In this document: in pieces, positions 1-7,623 of the stretch
Position numbering within the stretch: the first letter of the stretch is position 1
How the letters are laid out: the number at the start of each line of letters is the position of its first letter
Assembly: GCA_015499985.1 (NCBI GenBank)
Contig: JAAAUF010001154.1
Coordinates: 1 to 11,149, forward strand
Length of the DNA stretch: 11,149 bases
Reading direction: 5' to 3'
Source of the DNA: Haplosporangium gracile
Taxonomy: Eukaryota; Mortierellomycota; Mortierellomycetes; Mortierellales; Mortierellaceae
Translations under genes and position numbers: made by a program
Notes under the pieces: generated by a model
Seen by the model: the letters and a program-made list of their open reading frames with translations, nothing else
Told to the model about the DNA's origin: nothing
Database searches by the model: none

Positions 1-171
1 AGTCACGTGCAAATGTTTACACAAATTAACTAAGCCATATTGTACTTTTATAAGTCGACTCTTAGTAAACAATAACCGGCACAGACTAAAAAACCTACAT
101 TCCTCTCACCTTCTCTTTCTCTTGCTCACTCACTCTCGCGCTCTCCTCTCCGCATTTTCACACATACAGCA
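1..171 (+). promoter_or_regulatory. Promoter and 5' leader of the uL4m gene
   Basis: This stretch precedes the uL4m start codon. It holds a CACGTG E-box core at 4-9, in the context GTCACGTG that bHLH factors of the Cbf1 type can bind, and a TATA-like TATAAG at 49-54, about 120 bp before the ATG. From about 100 to 155 the + strand is almost pure pyrimidine (CTCTCACC, TTCTCTTTCTC and similar), a common leader or core-promoter feature of highly expressed fungal genes. The elements are seen in the sequence. Their use is inferred, and the window edge may cut the promoter. Confidence 0.4.
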
Positions 172-1678
172 ATGGCTTCCCTCCTCAAAGTCATCCGCCC
201 TGGATTCATCGCCCAGCCCTCGGTAAAATAAGTTCACATCTCACAGAGGCAGGACACTTACAATAACCAGGCAACACATTCCTTCACTTGGAGTAGTATC
301 GGGAATCAGACAATGGAGCTTGTCTCTGAACAACAACACATCCTCAGCAAATTAACGACCAAGCATTCGCAGCCAGGCGATGAACTACAGCATCAACCGA
401 CGGGATGTAGTCCATCCATACACATGTCCAACTTACTGGAAGGAAGCATGGGGACACTAATATCAGTCGTCCTGGCATTACCTCCGTTCTTCTTTCATTC
501 ATACTTCAATGTCTCGCGGTCTATGTTGATCACCTCGTTGTTTTTTAACACCTCGGCCGTTTTTTACTTTTTACTTTTTACTTTTTACTTCTCATCAAAT
601 TTTCTAGGCTGCATTGAAGGCATTCGGTAAGTCATTTTTAACGTTGGAGGTACACACCTCACGGTGACCACAAGCGAGAACCAGGGACACAACCAAGGAG
701 GACTATGTCCGAATGAAATATACATGACACATTACGAATCAACAAGTCGTTTCCTGACCGTCGTTTCCAATATGTATAAACCAACTAGCCACATCGCGGT
801 TCTCCACATTCACAGCACCCCACGCCGAAGCAATCGATACACCAATCACAGCGTCCACATCCACGCCATCCACCACAGCACCATCAACAGCATCATCACA
901 ACAGGAAGAGGAACCTCTCAGCAGCTTCCATACACCCCTCCAGGCCTGGATTCGAGACTTCAAGACCAACGAGCCCAAGGATTTGATTCAATTGCAGCGC
1001 AAGGTTTTTGGTGCCCCTCTTCGCAAGGATATCTTGCACCGCGTTGTTGTCTGGCAGAGAGATGCTGAGCGTCAGGGAACTCAGTCGACGAAGTCTCGTG
1101 GAGAGGTCAGCGGAACCACCAGGAAGGCTGCCCCTCAGAAGGGTCGTGGTGCAGCCCGTGTCGGATCCCTCCGCACCCCCCAGCGTCGTGGAGGTATGTG
1201 TTGTCTCTTTTCTCTTGCACCTAGCATGAAGACAGCCCGCCTTTGTTATTGTTATTGTTATTGTAATAATTTAACTTGTATGTTTTTTACCTCTCATATG
1301 TGCTGAATAGGTGGACTGGCGTTTGGACCCAAGCCTAGGGACCACTCGAGCGAGCTGCCCCGCAAGGTTCAGGATATGGGTCTCCGCATTGCGCTGTCCA
1401 CCAAGTTTGCACAGGATCAGCTCGTGGTTGTCGACGATCTCTCGTTGGATTCACACAAGACGCGCCAGTTTGAGGCGATTCAGCGTCGTCATGGATGGGA
1501 TTCTGTTCTTGTAGTTGCTCATGCCGAGAACCAGAACTTGTGGCGCGCAACATCCAACCTGCAGCAGGTCGATGTTGCAGTCATGCAGGAGACTGATGTC
1601 TTGAGGCTGTTGAAGCGTCAGATGGTTGTTATTGATCGTCAGTCCGTCCGCTACCTCGAAAAGAAGTTGAAGATCTGA
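172..1678 (+). CDS. YML6: Mitochondrial large-subunit ribosomal protein uL4m (YmL6/MRPL4 family)
   Basis: The protein is the mitochondrial counterpart of bacterial L4, which binds 23S-type rRNA and lines the peptide exit tunnel. I read four exons: 172-222, 608-626, 789-1193 and 1311-1678, all with GT..AG introns. Phases agree and give 843 nt, or 280 residues. Residues 1 to about 36 (MASLLKVIRPGF..., then ATSRFSTFTAP) form an Arg-rich, acid-free presequence. A Ser/Thr/Pro/Gln linker follows to about residue 66, then the uL4 core. The family signature is clear: STKSRGEVSG, then APQKGRGAARVGS, then a Gly run and AFGPKPRD across the third splice junction. The C-terminal Rossmann-like half (QLVVVDDL, SVLVVAHAENQNLWRA, DVLRLLKRQMVV) is complete. 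The start is the first ATG after the pyrimidine leader and the only one that gives a presequence in frame. The gene converges with the methyltransferase gene downstream. Product is nearly certain; the two 5' exon borders are inferred from phase and splice sites. Confidence 0.93.
561..588 (+). repeat. Four perfect TTTTTAC heptamers in intron 1 of the uL4m gene
   Basis: Four tandem copies of TTTTTAC occupy the 3' part of the first intron and end about 20 bp before the acceptor at 606-607. They probably double as the polypyrimidine tract for the micro-exon. A change in copy number would alter that tract. Confidence 0.85.
608..626 (+). other. 19-nt micro-exon 2 of the uL4m gene
   Basis: A 19-nt coding exon lies between a TTTTCTAG acceptor and a GTAAGT donor. 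It encodes AALKAF plus the first base of an Ala codon, and continues the amphipathic presequence begun by exon 1 (...AQPS). Its phase (0 in, 1 out) is exactly what is needed to join exon 1 to an exon starting at 789 after CTAG. Joining exon 1 directly to exon 3 would shift the frame and reach TGA at 984-986. The exon is inferred from splice signals and frame, without transcript support. Confidence 0.7.
1243..1264 (+). repeat. TTGTTA hexamer repeat in intron 3 of the uL4m gene
   Basis: About 3.7 tandem copies of TTGTTA lie in the 117-nt third intron (1194-1310). This is a simple repeat with no visible function beyond making the intron T-rich. Confidence 0.8.
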
Positions 1679-2116
1679 GTCAGCTTGGAACGCGGTGTAA
1701 CAAAAAATAAGACTGAGGAGGGAGTAATTGACTAAGTGTCAGGAGAGGTAGTGCAAGGAGGAAACCCTATTATCGATTCATTTTCATAGATTTTATCATC
1801 ATTTTCATGTGCAAATAACACAATTTTACCATTCAACGACTCAAACAAGTTCACGCCATCATCAAGGTGGCGCAAAAAAGACACAAGCAACAACGTGAAT
1901 CAAAAAGAGGATGGTATTTATTCTTAGTCATGAAAGGAAAAAAAAGGAAGTAGAAGAGGAGGTATAATAGTTGTTGCTGTTGAAAGAAATATTCTATGCG
2001 ATTGGTCGTAGTGTTGTTGAAAACAAGATAGAGATTAAAGGGACAATGAAGTAAAGTAGAGCCGGGTCAGGAAGTATGAAAGACAAAAGGCAAAAAAAAC
2101 AAAATGTCCAAAAGAT
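1679..2116. other. Intergenic 3' region between two convergent genes
   Basis: No gene is visible in these 438 bp. The left end must hold the uL4m 3' UTR; an A-rich AAAAAATAAG lies about 25 bp after the stop and a T-rich block (TTTTCATAGATTTTATC) around 1780-1800. The right end must hold the 3' UTR of the - strand methyltransferase gene. No strong RNA or repeat structure is seen. Confidence 0.6.
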
Positions 2117-3136
2117 TTAGACGACGAAGGGGATGAATCTCCAACGCTGGCTGGCATAAGTCTTCCACTCGGACCCAAAATGCTGCGACAGCATCTTCTC
2201 CTCTCCCTGGACTCTATAAAACGTCAATCCATAGCAGATAACCAACCCTCCAAGGGAGATCAGGAGACCGGGGACGGGGAGGGGCATGAGGGGCTTGACG
2301 ACGTCAGTCCAGTAGCCCTCATAGGCGAGCGAGAAGATGTAGGGGATACCGGTGAGCATCAGGCCAGTGTAAGAGGGGTGGAGGAGGTACTTGTAGGGTC
2401 CGTCTTGGACCAGGCGGTGATTTGGACGAATCGTGAGCGAGTACTAGTTTTTGAAGGTGGAGATATGGAAGAGAGGAGGGAAACGTGGGTTAGGAAGAAG
2501 TGAGGGAAAAGGGGTGTGATGTTTGGCTTTGCTGCATGTAGAGGAGGTTTGTTCATTTCTAAATGATTTTTGTGCTTTGTGCTCCCTTCTTGTCCTGTTG
2601 TTTCTTTGTTCACCCTTGTTTTGACAACTCCCCTCCTTGATCTCTGGTATGTTTTTTTTTATCCTCCCTCGGTTCGTTCATTTCGTTTCGTGTTGATCTG
2701 TCCATCGGCTGGCGGGGGTGGTAGTTGGTGTTGTCATCTTGCACTTGCTGCTGCTGTTACTGCTCCCGTGCTCCTTGTGCTTACTCCCTGTTAACATGAA
2801 TAAAAAGTAATAACTTACAGTGAAGAAGCGATCCAGAGTTCTAAAGGACCAAGCTCTTAGCAAATACCCCAGCACACCCGACAGCGTCGTCAACACCTGC
2901 CAAGTCTTCAACTCTCCCGAGATGACGCCCCTGGACATCAACAGGATATGCAAGGCGGTGGCGATGATGGCAGCGGATTCTCCGAAACGGGGCATCAGTT
3001 TGATCATGAAGACGGAGAAGAGCCCTTCGTCCTTGACTTTGTCTGCTTTTTCTTTTGTGGTGGATGAGGTAGGGGGTCGGATGGAGAGGATTGTGACGAG
3101 GGTGTGGAGAGTGATGCAGGTTGCTTTTGCCAACAT
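2117..3136 (-). CDS. Isoprenylcysteine carboxyl methyltransferase (ICMT/Ste14)-like membrane protein
   Basis: ICMT enzymes use S-adenosylmethionine to methylate the C-terminal prenylcysteine of CaaX proteins in the ER membrane. The gene has two exons, 3136-2819 and 2443-2117, with a 375-nt intron (GTAAGT donor, CTAG acceptor, phase 0), giving 214 residues. Hydrophobic segments are seen near residues 54-70, 80-97, 131-148 and 163-182. The family's C-terminal signature is present: TIRPNHRLVQDGPY at about 110-123, HPSYTG at 128-133, then YRVQGEEKMLSQHFGSEWKTY from about 182, and an ending of RWRFIPFVV. The length is slightly below yeast Ste14 (about 239) and human ICMT (about 284). The Arg usual in the RHPSY motif is Leu here (YLLHPSY). 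The protein could be the true CaaX methyltransferase or one of the ICMT-like paralogues common in fungi, so no gene symbol is given. The start is the first in-frame ATG after a CA-rich leader. Confidence 0.85.
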
Positions 3137-3420
3137 TTTCTTTGCTGTTGTGTTGTATATTGAGTGGTCGGGTGTTGTGGTTGTTGTCTGTGCGAGTTAG
3201 ACCTTGTGCTTGCTGGTTGTTGCTGGTATTGATTGTTGTCGTCGGTGTTGCTTGTGTGCTTGTTGGCTTGTTAGTTGATGAACGAATGTTAAAGAAGCTG
3301 AATGAGGAATGAGGAAACAAAAGAAATGTCTTGTCTCTTTTTTATATGACTTGTTTTTCTCTCCCTTCTTGGCAGAGCCAAGAATGAAACAACCGCCACC
3401 CAATTGGTCATGCGACAAAA
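3137..3420 (-). promoter_or_regulatory. Leader and proximal promoter of the ICMT-like gene
   Basis: Read on the - strand, the 150 bp before the ATG are rich in CAA and ACA words, with few G residues, which is typical of an unstructured fungal 5' leader. The start context is CAAAGAAAATG. Farther upstream, at 3400-3407, lies the palindrome CCAATTGG. It presents a CCAAT box in both orientations, about 265 bp from the start codon. Factor binding is inferred. Confidence 0.4.
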
Positions 3421-3696
3421 GAAGCCCTTTTCAGAAGGAAAAAGAAACGAGAGGGAGCCGAGTCGGGTGGTCGATGCTCTCAGCCCATAACGATGTCACC
3501 CAACAACACTCACGACAACACGACGTCGTTCTTTTCGTCCTTCCGTCCTCCCACCAAATATGACAACAATCAACAAACAGCATTACCCGCCCCCTGTCAT
3601 GCACCACTGTAACACTGTTTCCATTCTCCGCTCCTTTCCCTTCCTCCTCGCTCCACGTCCATCTCCCACACTAACACGCACTCCACGACATAGACT

Positions 3697-3711
3697 CTCG
3701 GCTCAGCCGAG
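3697..3711. repeat. 15-nt odd palindrome CTCGGCT-C-AGCCGAG
   Basis: This is a perfect 7-bp inverted repeat around one central base. The short loop makes it a better candidate for a dimeric protein site than for an RNA hairpin. It lies about 560 bp upstream of the ICMT-like start codon. Confidence 0.75.
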
Positions 3712-3869
3712 CCTTGCCCAAAAATGAGGAGGACAGCTCACATGAAAGACAAGGGATGGGATCAAACACACAAACAACAATTGGAGCCCACAATGGGTTC
3801 GGTGAGATCCAACTCCCAGCCGCTTGTTCATCCTTTTTTTCATTTTTTTCATTCTTGCGTCCATTCCAT

Positions 3870-3908
3870 CCGAGCGAGGCTCCCCTTGTTTTTTCCTTAC
3901 TCGCTCGG
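3870..3908. repeat. 9-bp inverted repeat CCGAGCGAG / CTCGCTCGG with 21-nt spacer
   Basis: CCGAGCGAG at 3870-3878 is matched by its exact reverse complement at 3900-3908. The spacer between them is pyrimidine-rich. A third copy of the core CCGAGCGA lies at 4002-4009. It could be a hairpin or a pair of protein sites; nothing nearby decides. Confidence 0.7.
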
Positions 3909-4156
3909 CCCCTCCTTCCCTTCTTGCCATGAAAGTGGCATGGAGGGGACGGACGAACGCACACCCCTCGTGCGAAAAATCGCATCGTGCATATGCCTTA
4001 GCCGAGCGAAGAAGAAGTCAAGCTAAACAATCTTAATAAACTTGTTTTCCTTGGTGCTGTACACTTCTTGATTCCTCCTTCATCATGGCATAGCCTTACT
4101 CAGCAAAATAAAGAGGAACAGTCGAATTGCTATGCATCTGTTTATATAGGAGTCAT

Positions 4157-4172
4157 ACGCTTTTGTAAGCGT
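4157..4172. repeat. Short hairpin ACGCTT-TTGT-AAGCGT
   Basis: A perfect 6-bp stem with a four-base loop in gene-free sequence. Function is unknown, and the size is near what chance can produce. Confidence 0.6.
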
Positions 4173-4440
4173 TATTCCGCTCCCCCTTTTTTTTCCTTTG
4201 TCCCTTCCTTGTCCGATCAAGTATACTCGCTTCTTCTGTAGTATTTGTCTGTGCGCATGTTTGTGCATGTGCACATATACTCACTCGCTCATCATTTTGA
4301 TTACCGCCTCTTCTTGTTCCAGCTCGGTTCTCAGTTGACAACCCATTCTTCGCAGACTCGGACTGATTATCCACAGTTGCCTCCCTCCCTGCGAGTCTGA
4401 TAGATCACTTCCAGGTCAGCTATCAATTTTTGATCAGTCG

Positions 4441-4457
4441 CTTCGCCCAAAGCGAAG
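4441..4457. repeat. Short hairpin CTTCGC-CCAAA-GCGAAG
   Basis: A perfect 6-bp stem with a five-base loop in gene-free sequence, just after the smaller inverted repeat ATCAA/TTGAT. No flanking U-run supports a terminator. Confidence 0.6.
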
Positions 4458-4800
4458 TTACCTTGTGTCGTACGCACATTCTTGGGAGCATGATTCAGAG
4501 TCGTTCCTCGTCCGAAGCGAGACATTCCTCTGAACATGTGTAATTATGAAGAAATGAAGTTTATTTTCAAAAAGTCTTGGCGCAAGCAAGACCTACAGAG
4601 GGTCTGTTGATACCTCGGAAGAAACCGTTTTCGTCCTCACGTCAAAAAAAAATGTCAACTCACGTTTGGATGGAGTCCTGCTGCTATAGTTGACAGAGTG
4701 GGTGTTCATTCGCTAGGCAAGGCGAGTGTATGTGTTGTGTTGTAGCTGTGGAAAAAACAAGTTGGTGAATCTGACTTCCTAATGTTGCGTCTGGGCGCGC

Positions 4801-5365
4801 CTCTCGCGATAAGCCACGTGCCATTCTGTAGCTGTAAGGCCGACCATCCCTAGAACCCCACTCACCAGGTTCATATTCTGGGCCTCGGGCTCGTCCCCCT
4901 AGGATCTCACTAGTCCTAAGATCTCGTCGACCAGTGCTCTCACTCTTGCGCCATCTCCTTTCTGTCCACTCTCAAGATCATCGCTCTCGGTCCCATCTCC
5001 GCTCCCTCGATCTCAACTACGAATGTCAACGTATCCATATCTAGGTACCCTTGGCCCCAGTTGCCTATAAAATAGCATCCATAGTCCTAGTTGTTAGTTG
5101 ATTCCTTTTTCCTGCTTTTCTTACATAAATTTATCCATATATCATATCTCTTCTCCTCTTCTCTGTGTCCATCACATACTGGACCTTTATCTATTTGACT
5201 CTCCTCTTCACTTTGTACTTGCTCGAGCTATCCTTGGATGGTTCCTCTTCTTACTCACTTGTGCTGTCTTCCCCCAAATGACAGTCACTCCAAAGCGCGA
5301 GGACCCCCAAAGCGCCTTCAACCGATCATGGTGGATCGACCTGGTTTCTTTTTCTTCGTGCCTCT
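4801..5365 (+). promoter_or_regulatory. TATA-containing upstream region of the Gag-like ORF (possible LTR)
   Basis: The region has a CACGTG core near 4815, C- and T-rich sequence from about 4840 to 5040, and a well-formed TATA box, TATAAAAT, at 5066-5073. A long T/C-rich leader follows. This layout (promoter, leader, Gag-like ORF) fits the left end of an LTR retrotransposon, but I could not find a matching second LTR, a clear TG..CA border, or a convincing primer-binding site. The TGG at about 5332 (TGGTGGATCGACC) does not match a tRNA 3' end that I can name. An ATG at 5278 opens a 32-codon frame that is not the Gag frame. Confidence 0.4.
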
Positions 5366-6487
5366 GTGCTCGTTAAGTGTTCTCTCGCCCGCAGCTGCTT
5401 TATCCTTTTCCATTTCCTATCCCTTCTCTTCGACATTACTAGTTGTAGACTTACCACCTCCCTCGCCCTAGGAGACCTTTTATCGTCTCCTTCTTTCTTT
5501 TCTTTCTCCCTCTACCTTTGCGTCATCCATCAACGCGTCCACTTTTCTTATCTGTTTTTTTTTTTCGGTGCGCTCTTCTTTGTTTTTTTGTTTGCTCGTT
5601 GGTTATATCGGCCTTCCACCCCGTCACAGTCAGTCCACATTCAGCAGACATTCCCCTCTCCCTCTCGCGTCTCCTCCATTCTCTCTTCTGAAGAGGTTGA
5701 ACTTACTCCCCCTTCGTATGTCGTCAAGGCTGAGGATTGGCTCTCCTTCGGCGAAGAAGGCATTGTTCCATTTCGTATTTTCGTCACCAATTTCAACACT
5801 ACTTTTATTGCCGGCAAGGCCCCCAGTTCGTTCAAATTTGATTGCTTCAAACAATCCCTGTCCTCTCTTTCCTCCGCCACCATCAACAAACACCAACCTT
5901 TCGACTCCAACTCCTACGACGATGCTGTAGCCATACTTTCTGGATACCTTTATCTCTCTGCAGAAGACCTCCAAACCCGTCTCAACAACATTTTCGCATC
6001 TTGTGCTCAATCCGGCAATCAACCTCTCCCCGACTTTTATTCCTCATTCTCCTCTCTAGCCAAACAACACCCATCTATCAACTCCAAAAAACTCCTTTTC
6101 CTCTTTAACTTTCTCCTCCTCGACAATTACCGACTTCATCTTCAACCGTTCTACATTACTGCCTGGTCCAACAACTATTTTTACGACGTATTCTACAAAA
6201 ATGCAGCTGAAATCCTTACTAAACACCCCGTTCCCCCAACCACTCAACCTCATTTTTCTGTACCCACCAATCCCAGTTTCAAATCCACCACACCATCCAA
6301 CACAGCCTCACACAGAGCCCCACCTATATCATCCTCCTCTCGTACACCTCTTCCACCTTGTCGACATTGTCAGGGCAACCATAACCACAATTTTTGTTAC
6401 ATCAAGTTCCCTTCTATGAACCCGAAGCATCCCGACTATGATCCCACTCTTGACACGCGCCGCCATCGCCAATCACCAATTTGCTAA
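5366..6487 (+). CDS. Gag-like retrotransposon ORF with C-terminal zinc-knuckle-like motif
   Basis: Gag proteins of retroelements package element RNA through a capsid-like domain and a Cys/His knuckle. The frame starts at GTG, not ATG; its first Met codon is near the C-terminus (FPSMNPKH), so translation must begin in an upstream exon or the start is lost. Residues 1 to about 85 (Phe/Leu/Ser-rich) probably come from leader sequence read through. The plausible protein starts near STPSQSVHIQ. A helical, Phe/Leu-rich, capsid-like part follows (AEDWLSFGEEG, NSYDDAVAILSGYLYLSAED, PLPDFYSSFSSLAKQH), then a Pro/Ser/Thr linker. The motif CRHCQGNHNHNFC is at residues 332-344. Its spacing, C-X2-C-X3-H-X4-C or C-X2-C-X5-H-X2-C, differs from the canonical C-X2-C-X4-H-X4-C. 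The ORF ends in TAA-free sequence at TGC TAA (6485-6487). No protease, reverse transcriptase or integrase follows. It may be a truncated LTR element, a LINE ORF1 or a retained gag-derived gene. Confidence 0.55.
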   Translation: MLVKCSLARSCFILFHFLSLLFDITSCRLTTSLALGDLLSSPSFFSFSLYLCVIHQRVHFSYLFFFFGALFFVFLFARWLYRPSTPSQSVHIQQTFPSPSRVSSILSSEEVELTPPSYVVKAEDWLSFGEEGIVPFRIFVTNFNTTFIAGKAPSSFKFDCFKQSLSSLSSATINKHQPFDSNSYDDAVAILSGYLYLSAEDLQTRLNNIFASCAQSGNQPLPDFYSSFSSLAKQHPSINSKKLLFLFNFLLLDNYRLHLQPFYITAWSNNYFYDVFYKNAAEILTKHPVPPTTQPHFSVPTNPSFKSTTPSNTASHRAPPISSSSRTPLPPCRHCQGNHNHNFCYIKFPSMNPKHPDYDPTLDTRRHRQSPIC

Positions 6488-6996
6488 CCGGCCAGTTTGG
6501 GCAAGACTTCCAAAAAAAAATGGAGGGGATCACGGCCTCAGTAAATGCGATAAGATATACTTCCTGCCGACTCAATTTCAGACTGTAAGCTGTTGGACTA
6601 GAGAGAATGGGATCTGTTGTTTGGTTTTGCCGATGACGTTAGTGGAAAGTGAGGATGAATGAGGTGATGGAGAGAGTGAATGTGAACGACACTTGGTCTT
6701 GAAAGCTTGTTTAATGTAACCGACAGTTCTGCATTGGGATGAGGTGCACAGTTCGTATGAGATTCATCTACATCTGAATCGACTCTTTTTAGGTTAGAAA
6801 GGTCGAGTGGTTGTTGAAAAGAAATGTTGATTTCTCGACAGTTATCCACCACGGGCACACCAAAAACGCGTGCGCGTTGGGTTGATGATTGCTACCCCTT
6901 TCACCCTTGTACTGCACGACAGTCAATAGTCTTACAGCCGAGTGTGACAGCTCGCTAATGCATTTTTTTTTTTTTTTGTTATTTATATTTGTAATA
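6488..6996. other. Gene-free spacer between the Gag-like ORF and the FAD relic
   Basis: I recognise no gene here. A - strand frame (6858-6598) encodes 86 residues without family resemblance. A run of nine A at about 6511-6519 follows the Gag stop by about 25 bp. The right end, ending in a T15 tract (6963-6977), probably represents the decayed intron that preceded the first surviving FAD exon. Around 6864-6885, GCGCGTT..GGGTTGATG faintly recalls GCGCATT..GGGCGATG at 9863-9885 in the other copy, which would place the preceding exon end there. Confidence 0.45.
6963..6977 (+). repeat. T15 homopolymer
   Basis: A run of 15 T lies about 20 bp upstream of the first surviving exon of the FAD relic. 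It is probably an expanded polypyrimidine tract of the old intron. Confidence 0.9.
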
Positions 6997-7386
6997 TGTC
7001 ATAAGGTTGATCCCGCTGGCGGTCAAGGTGAGGCGGTCAAACTGTCTCGCATCCAGGAAAATAAAGGACACACTGAGACGAAGGCGAGATACTAATTGCG
7101 CTCACATCTTTATTCAGTCCCTACTTTCTCTTCCAGGCGGAATGACGACAATGCATGATGCGATCGCGCTCGCGAACCTTCTCTATGCACTTATTTCGTC
7201 CACCTCTGCCGATATCGCCAAGATCTTCGAGGAATACAGAGCAGAACGCCACTCTGTTGTCATGGACTCCTTCAATGCTGCTCAGCTCGCTGGAAAGATG
7301 ACTGAAAGAGGGTTCTTTAGTGTAATCACCCTCTTTACGGCCACCAACTATGCCCACATGGCTCTGGAAGAAAGTTGTATGTGCCA

Positions 7387-7406
7387 TTTTTTTTTTTTTT
7401 TTTTTT
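7387..7406 (+). repeat. T20 homopolymer inside an intron of FAD copy 1
   Basis: A run of 20 T starts 10 bp after the GTATGT donor at 7377. It is prone to slippage and to sequencing error. Confidence 0.9.
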
Positions 7407-7539
7407 GGATGACCTGTTAGTATGCTAGAATGCTATAGAAGTAATAACTTCGTGGCATTTCTTTGTATTTTACTATTTTAGTTGGCCGCCACCCTCCAGG
7501 CGAAACCCCAAGTGAGTTATTTACCAGAAATTAGGAAAA

Positions 7540-7555
7540 GGGCGCGGTTGCGCCC
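7540..7555. repeat. GC-rich hairpin GGGCGC-GGTT-GCGCCC
   Basis: A perfect 6-bp all-GC stem with a four-base loop lies in the presumed last intron of FAD copy 1, about 13 bp before a CAG acceptor. It has no T-run behind it, so it is not a bacterial-type terminator. Function is unknown. Confidence 0.65.
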
Positions 7556-7623
7556 ATTGACTCACCCAGTTACCTAAAGACCAAGACATTATCCGTCTCT
7601 ATTTGAAGATATTCGCCAGCTAG

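Larger units (their letters stand above)
3421..4800. other. Gene-free intergenic region with several short inverted repeats
   Basis: I see no convincing gene on either strand in this stretch of nearly 1.4 kb; the short ORFs have low-complexity or basic sequences with no family resemblance. It contains T-rich runs (about 3833-3848), C-rich pyrimidine tracts (about 3600-3660), and small perfect inverted repeats at 3697-3711, 3870-3878 with 3900-3908, 4157-4172 and 4441-4457. No tRNA-like TpsiC arm was found. Confidence 0.55.
6997..7623 (+). pseudogene. C-terminal remnant of a FAD-dependent monooxygenase (copy 1)
   Basis: Surviving exons encode the C-terminal FAD-contact region of a class A flavoprotein monooxygenase (FAD_binding_3 family). 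Exon a, 6997-7027, gives CHKVDPAGGQG, the block after the family's GD motif. Exon b, 7137-7376, gives GMTTMHDAIALANLLYAL, then an EEYRAERHSVV stretch and a FFSVITLF helix. Splice donors GTGAGG and GTATGT and acceptor CTTCCAG keep phase 1 throughout. A third piece, 7482-7511, is ambiguous: splice phase gives FGRHPPGETP, while another frame gives LAATLQAKPQ running on to VSYLP, which resembles RPQIGFL of copy 2. An in-frame end, NQDIIRLYLKIFAS, could follow at 7580-7623. No N-terminal FAD domain precedes it. The AG acceptor before exon a is missing: copy 2 reads TAATAGCTTGCCAC, here TAATATGTCAT. It is therefore a pseudogene fragment. Confidence 0.75.

Noticed and set aside
664..1068. 134-codon + strand frame rich in His and Thr
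   Set aside because: It overlaps exon 3 of the uL4m gene in a different frame, and the uL4 family signature fixes the true frame.
2359..2613. 84-codon - strand frame over the ICMT intron
   Set aside because: It is mostly intron, and its coding overlap with exon 2 is in the wrong frame; the splice GTAAGT/CTAG joins the conserved blocks in phase.
2841..3320. 159-codon - strand frame over ICMT exon 1
   Set aside because: It is a shadow of exon 1 and the CA-rich leader; the overlapping frame has the membrane segments and joins to the conserved C-terminus.
3724..4026. Possible small + strand gene of about 100 codons
   Set aside because: Two overlapping frames are equally open, the composition follows the T- and C-runs, and no family resemblance or promoter is seen.
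5325..5345. TGGTGGATCGACC as an LTR primer-binding site
   Set aside because: It begins with TGG but does not match a tRNA 3' end that I can name, and no LTR end was defined beside it.
5278..5376. ATG-initiated 32-codon frame starting MTVTPKRED before the Gag-like ORF
   Set aside because: It ends at TAA and is not in the Gag frame. It may be a first exon, but no convincing donor/acceptor pair could be fixed.
6598..6858. 86-codon - strand frame with a reasonably mixed composition
   Set aside because: No recognisable domain, no promoter or splice context, and it is flanked by stops in decayed sequence.
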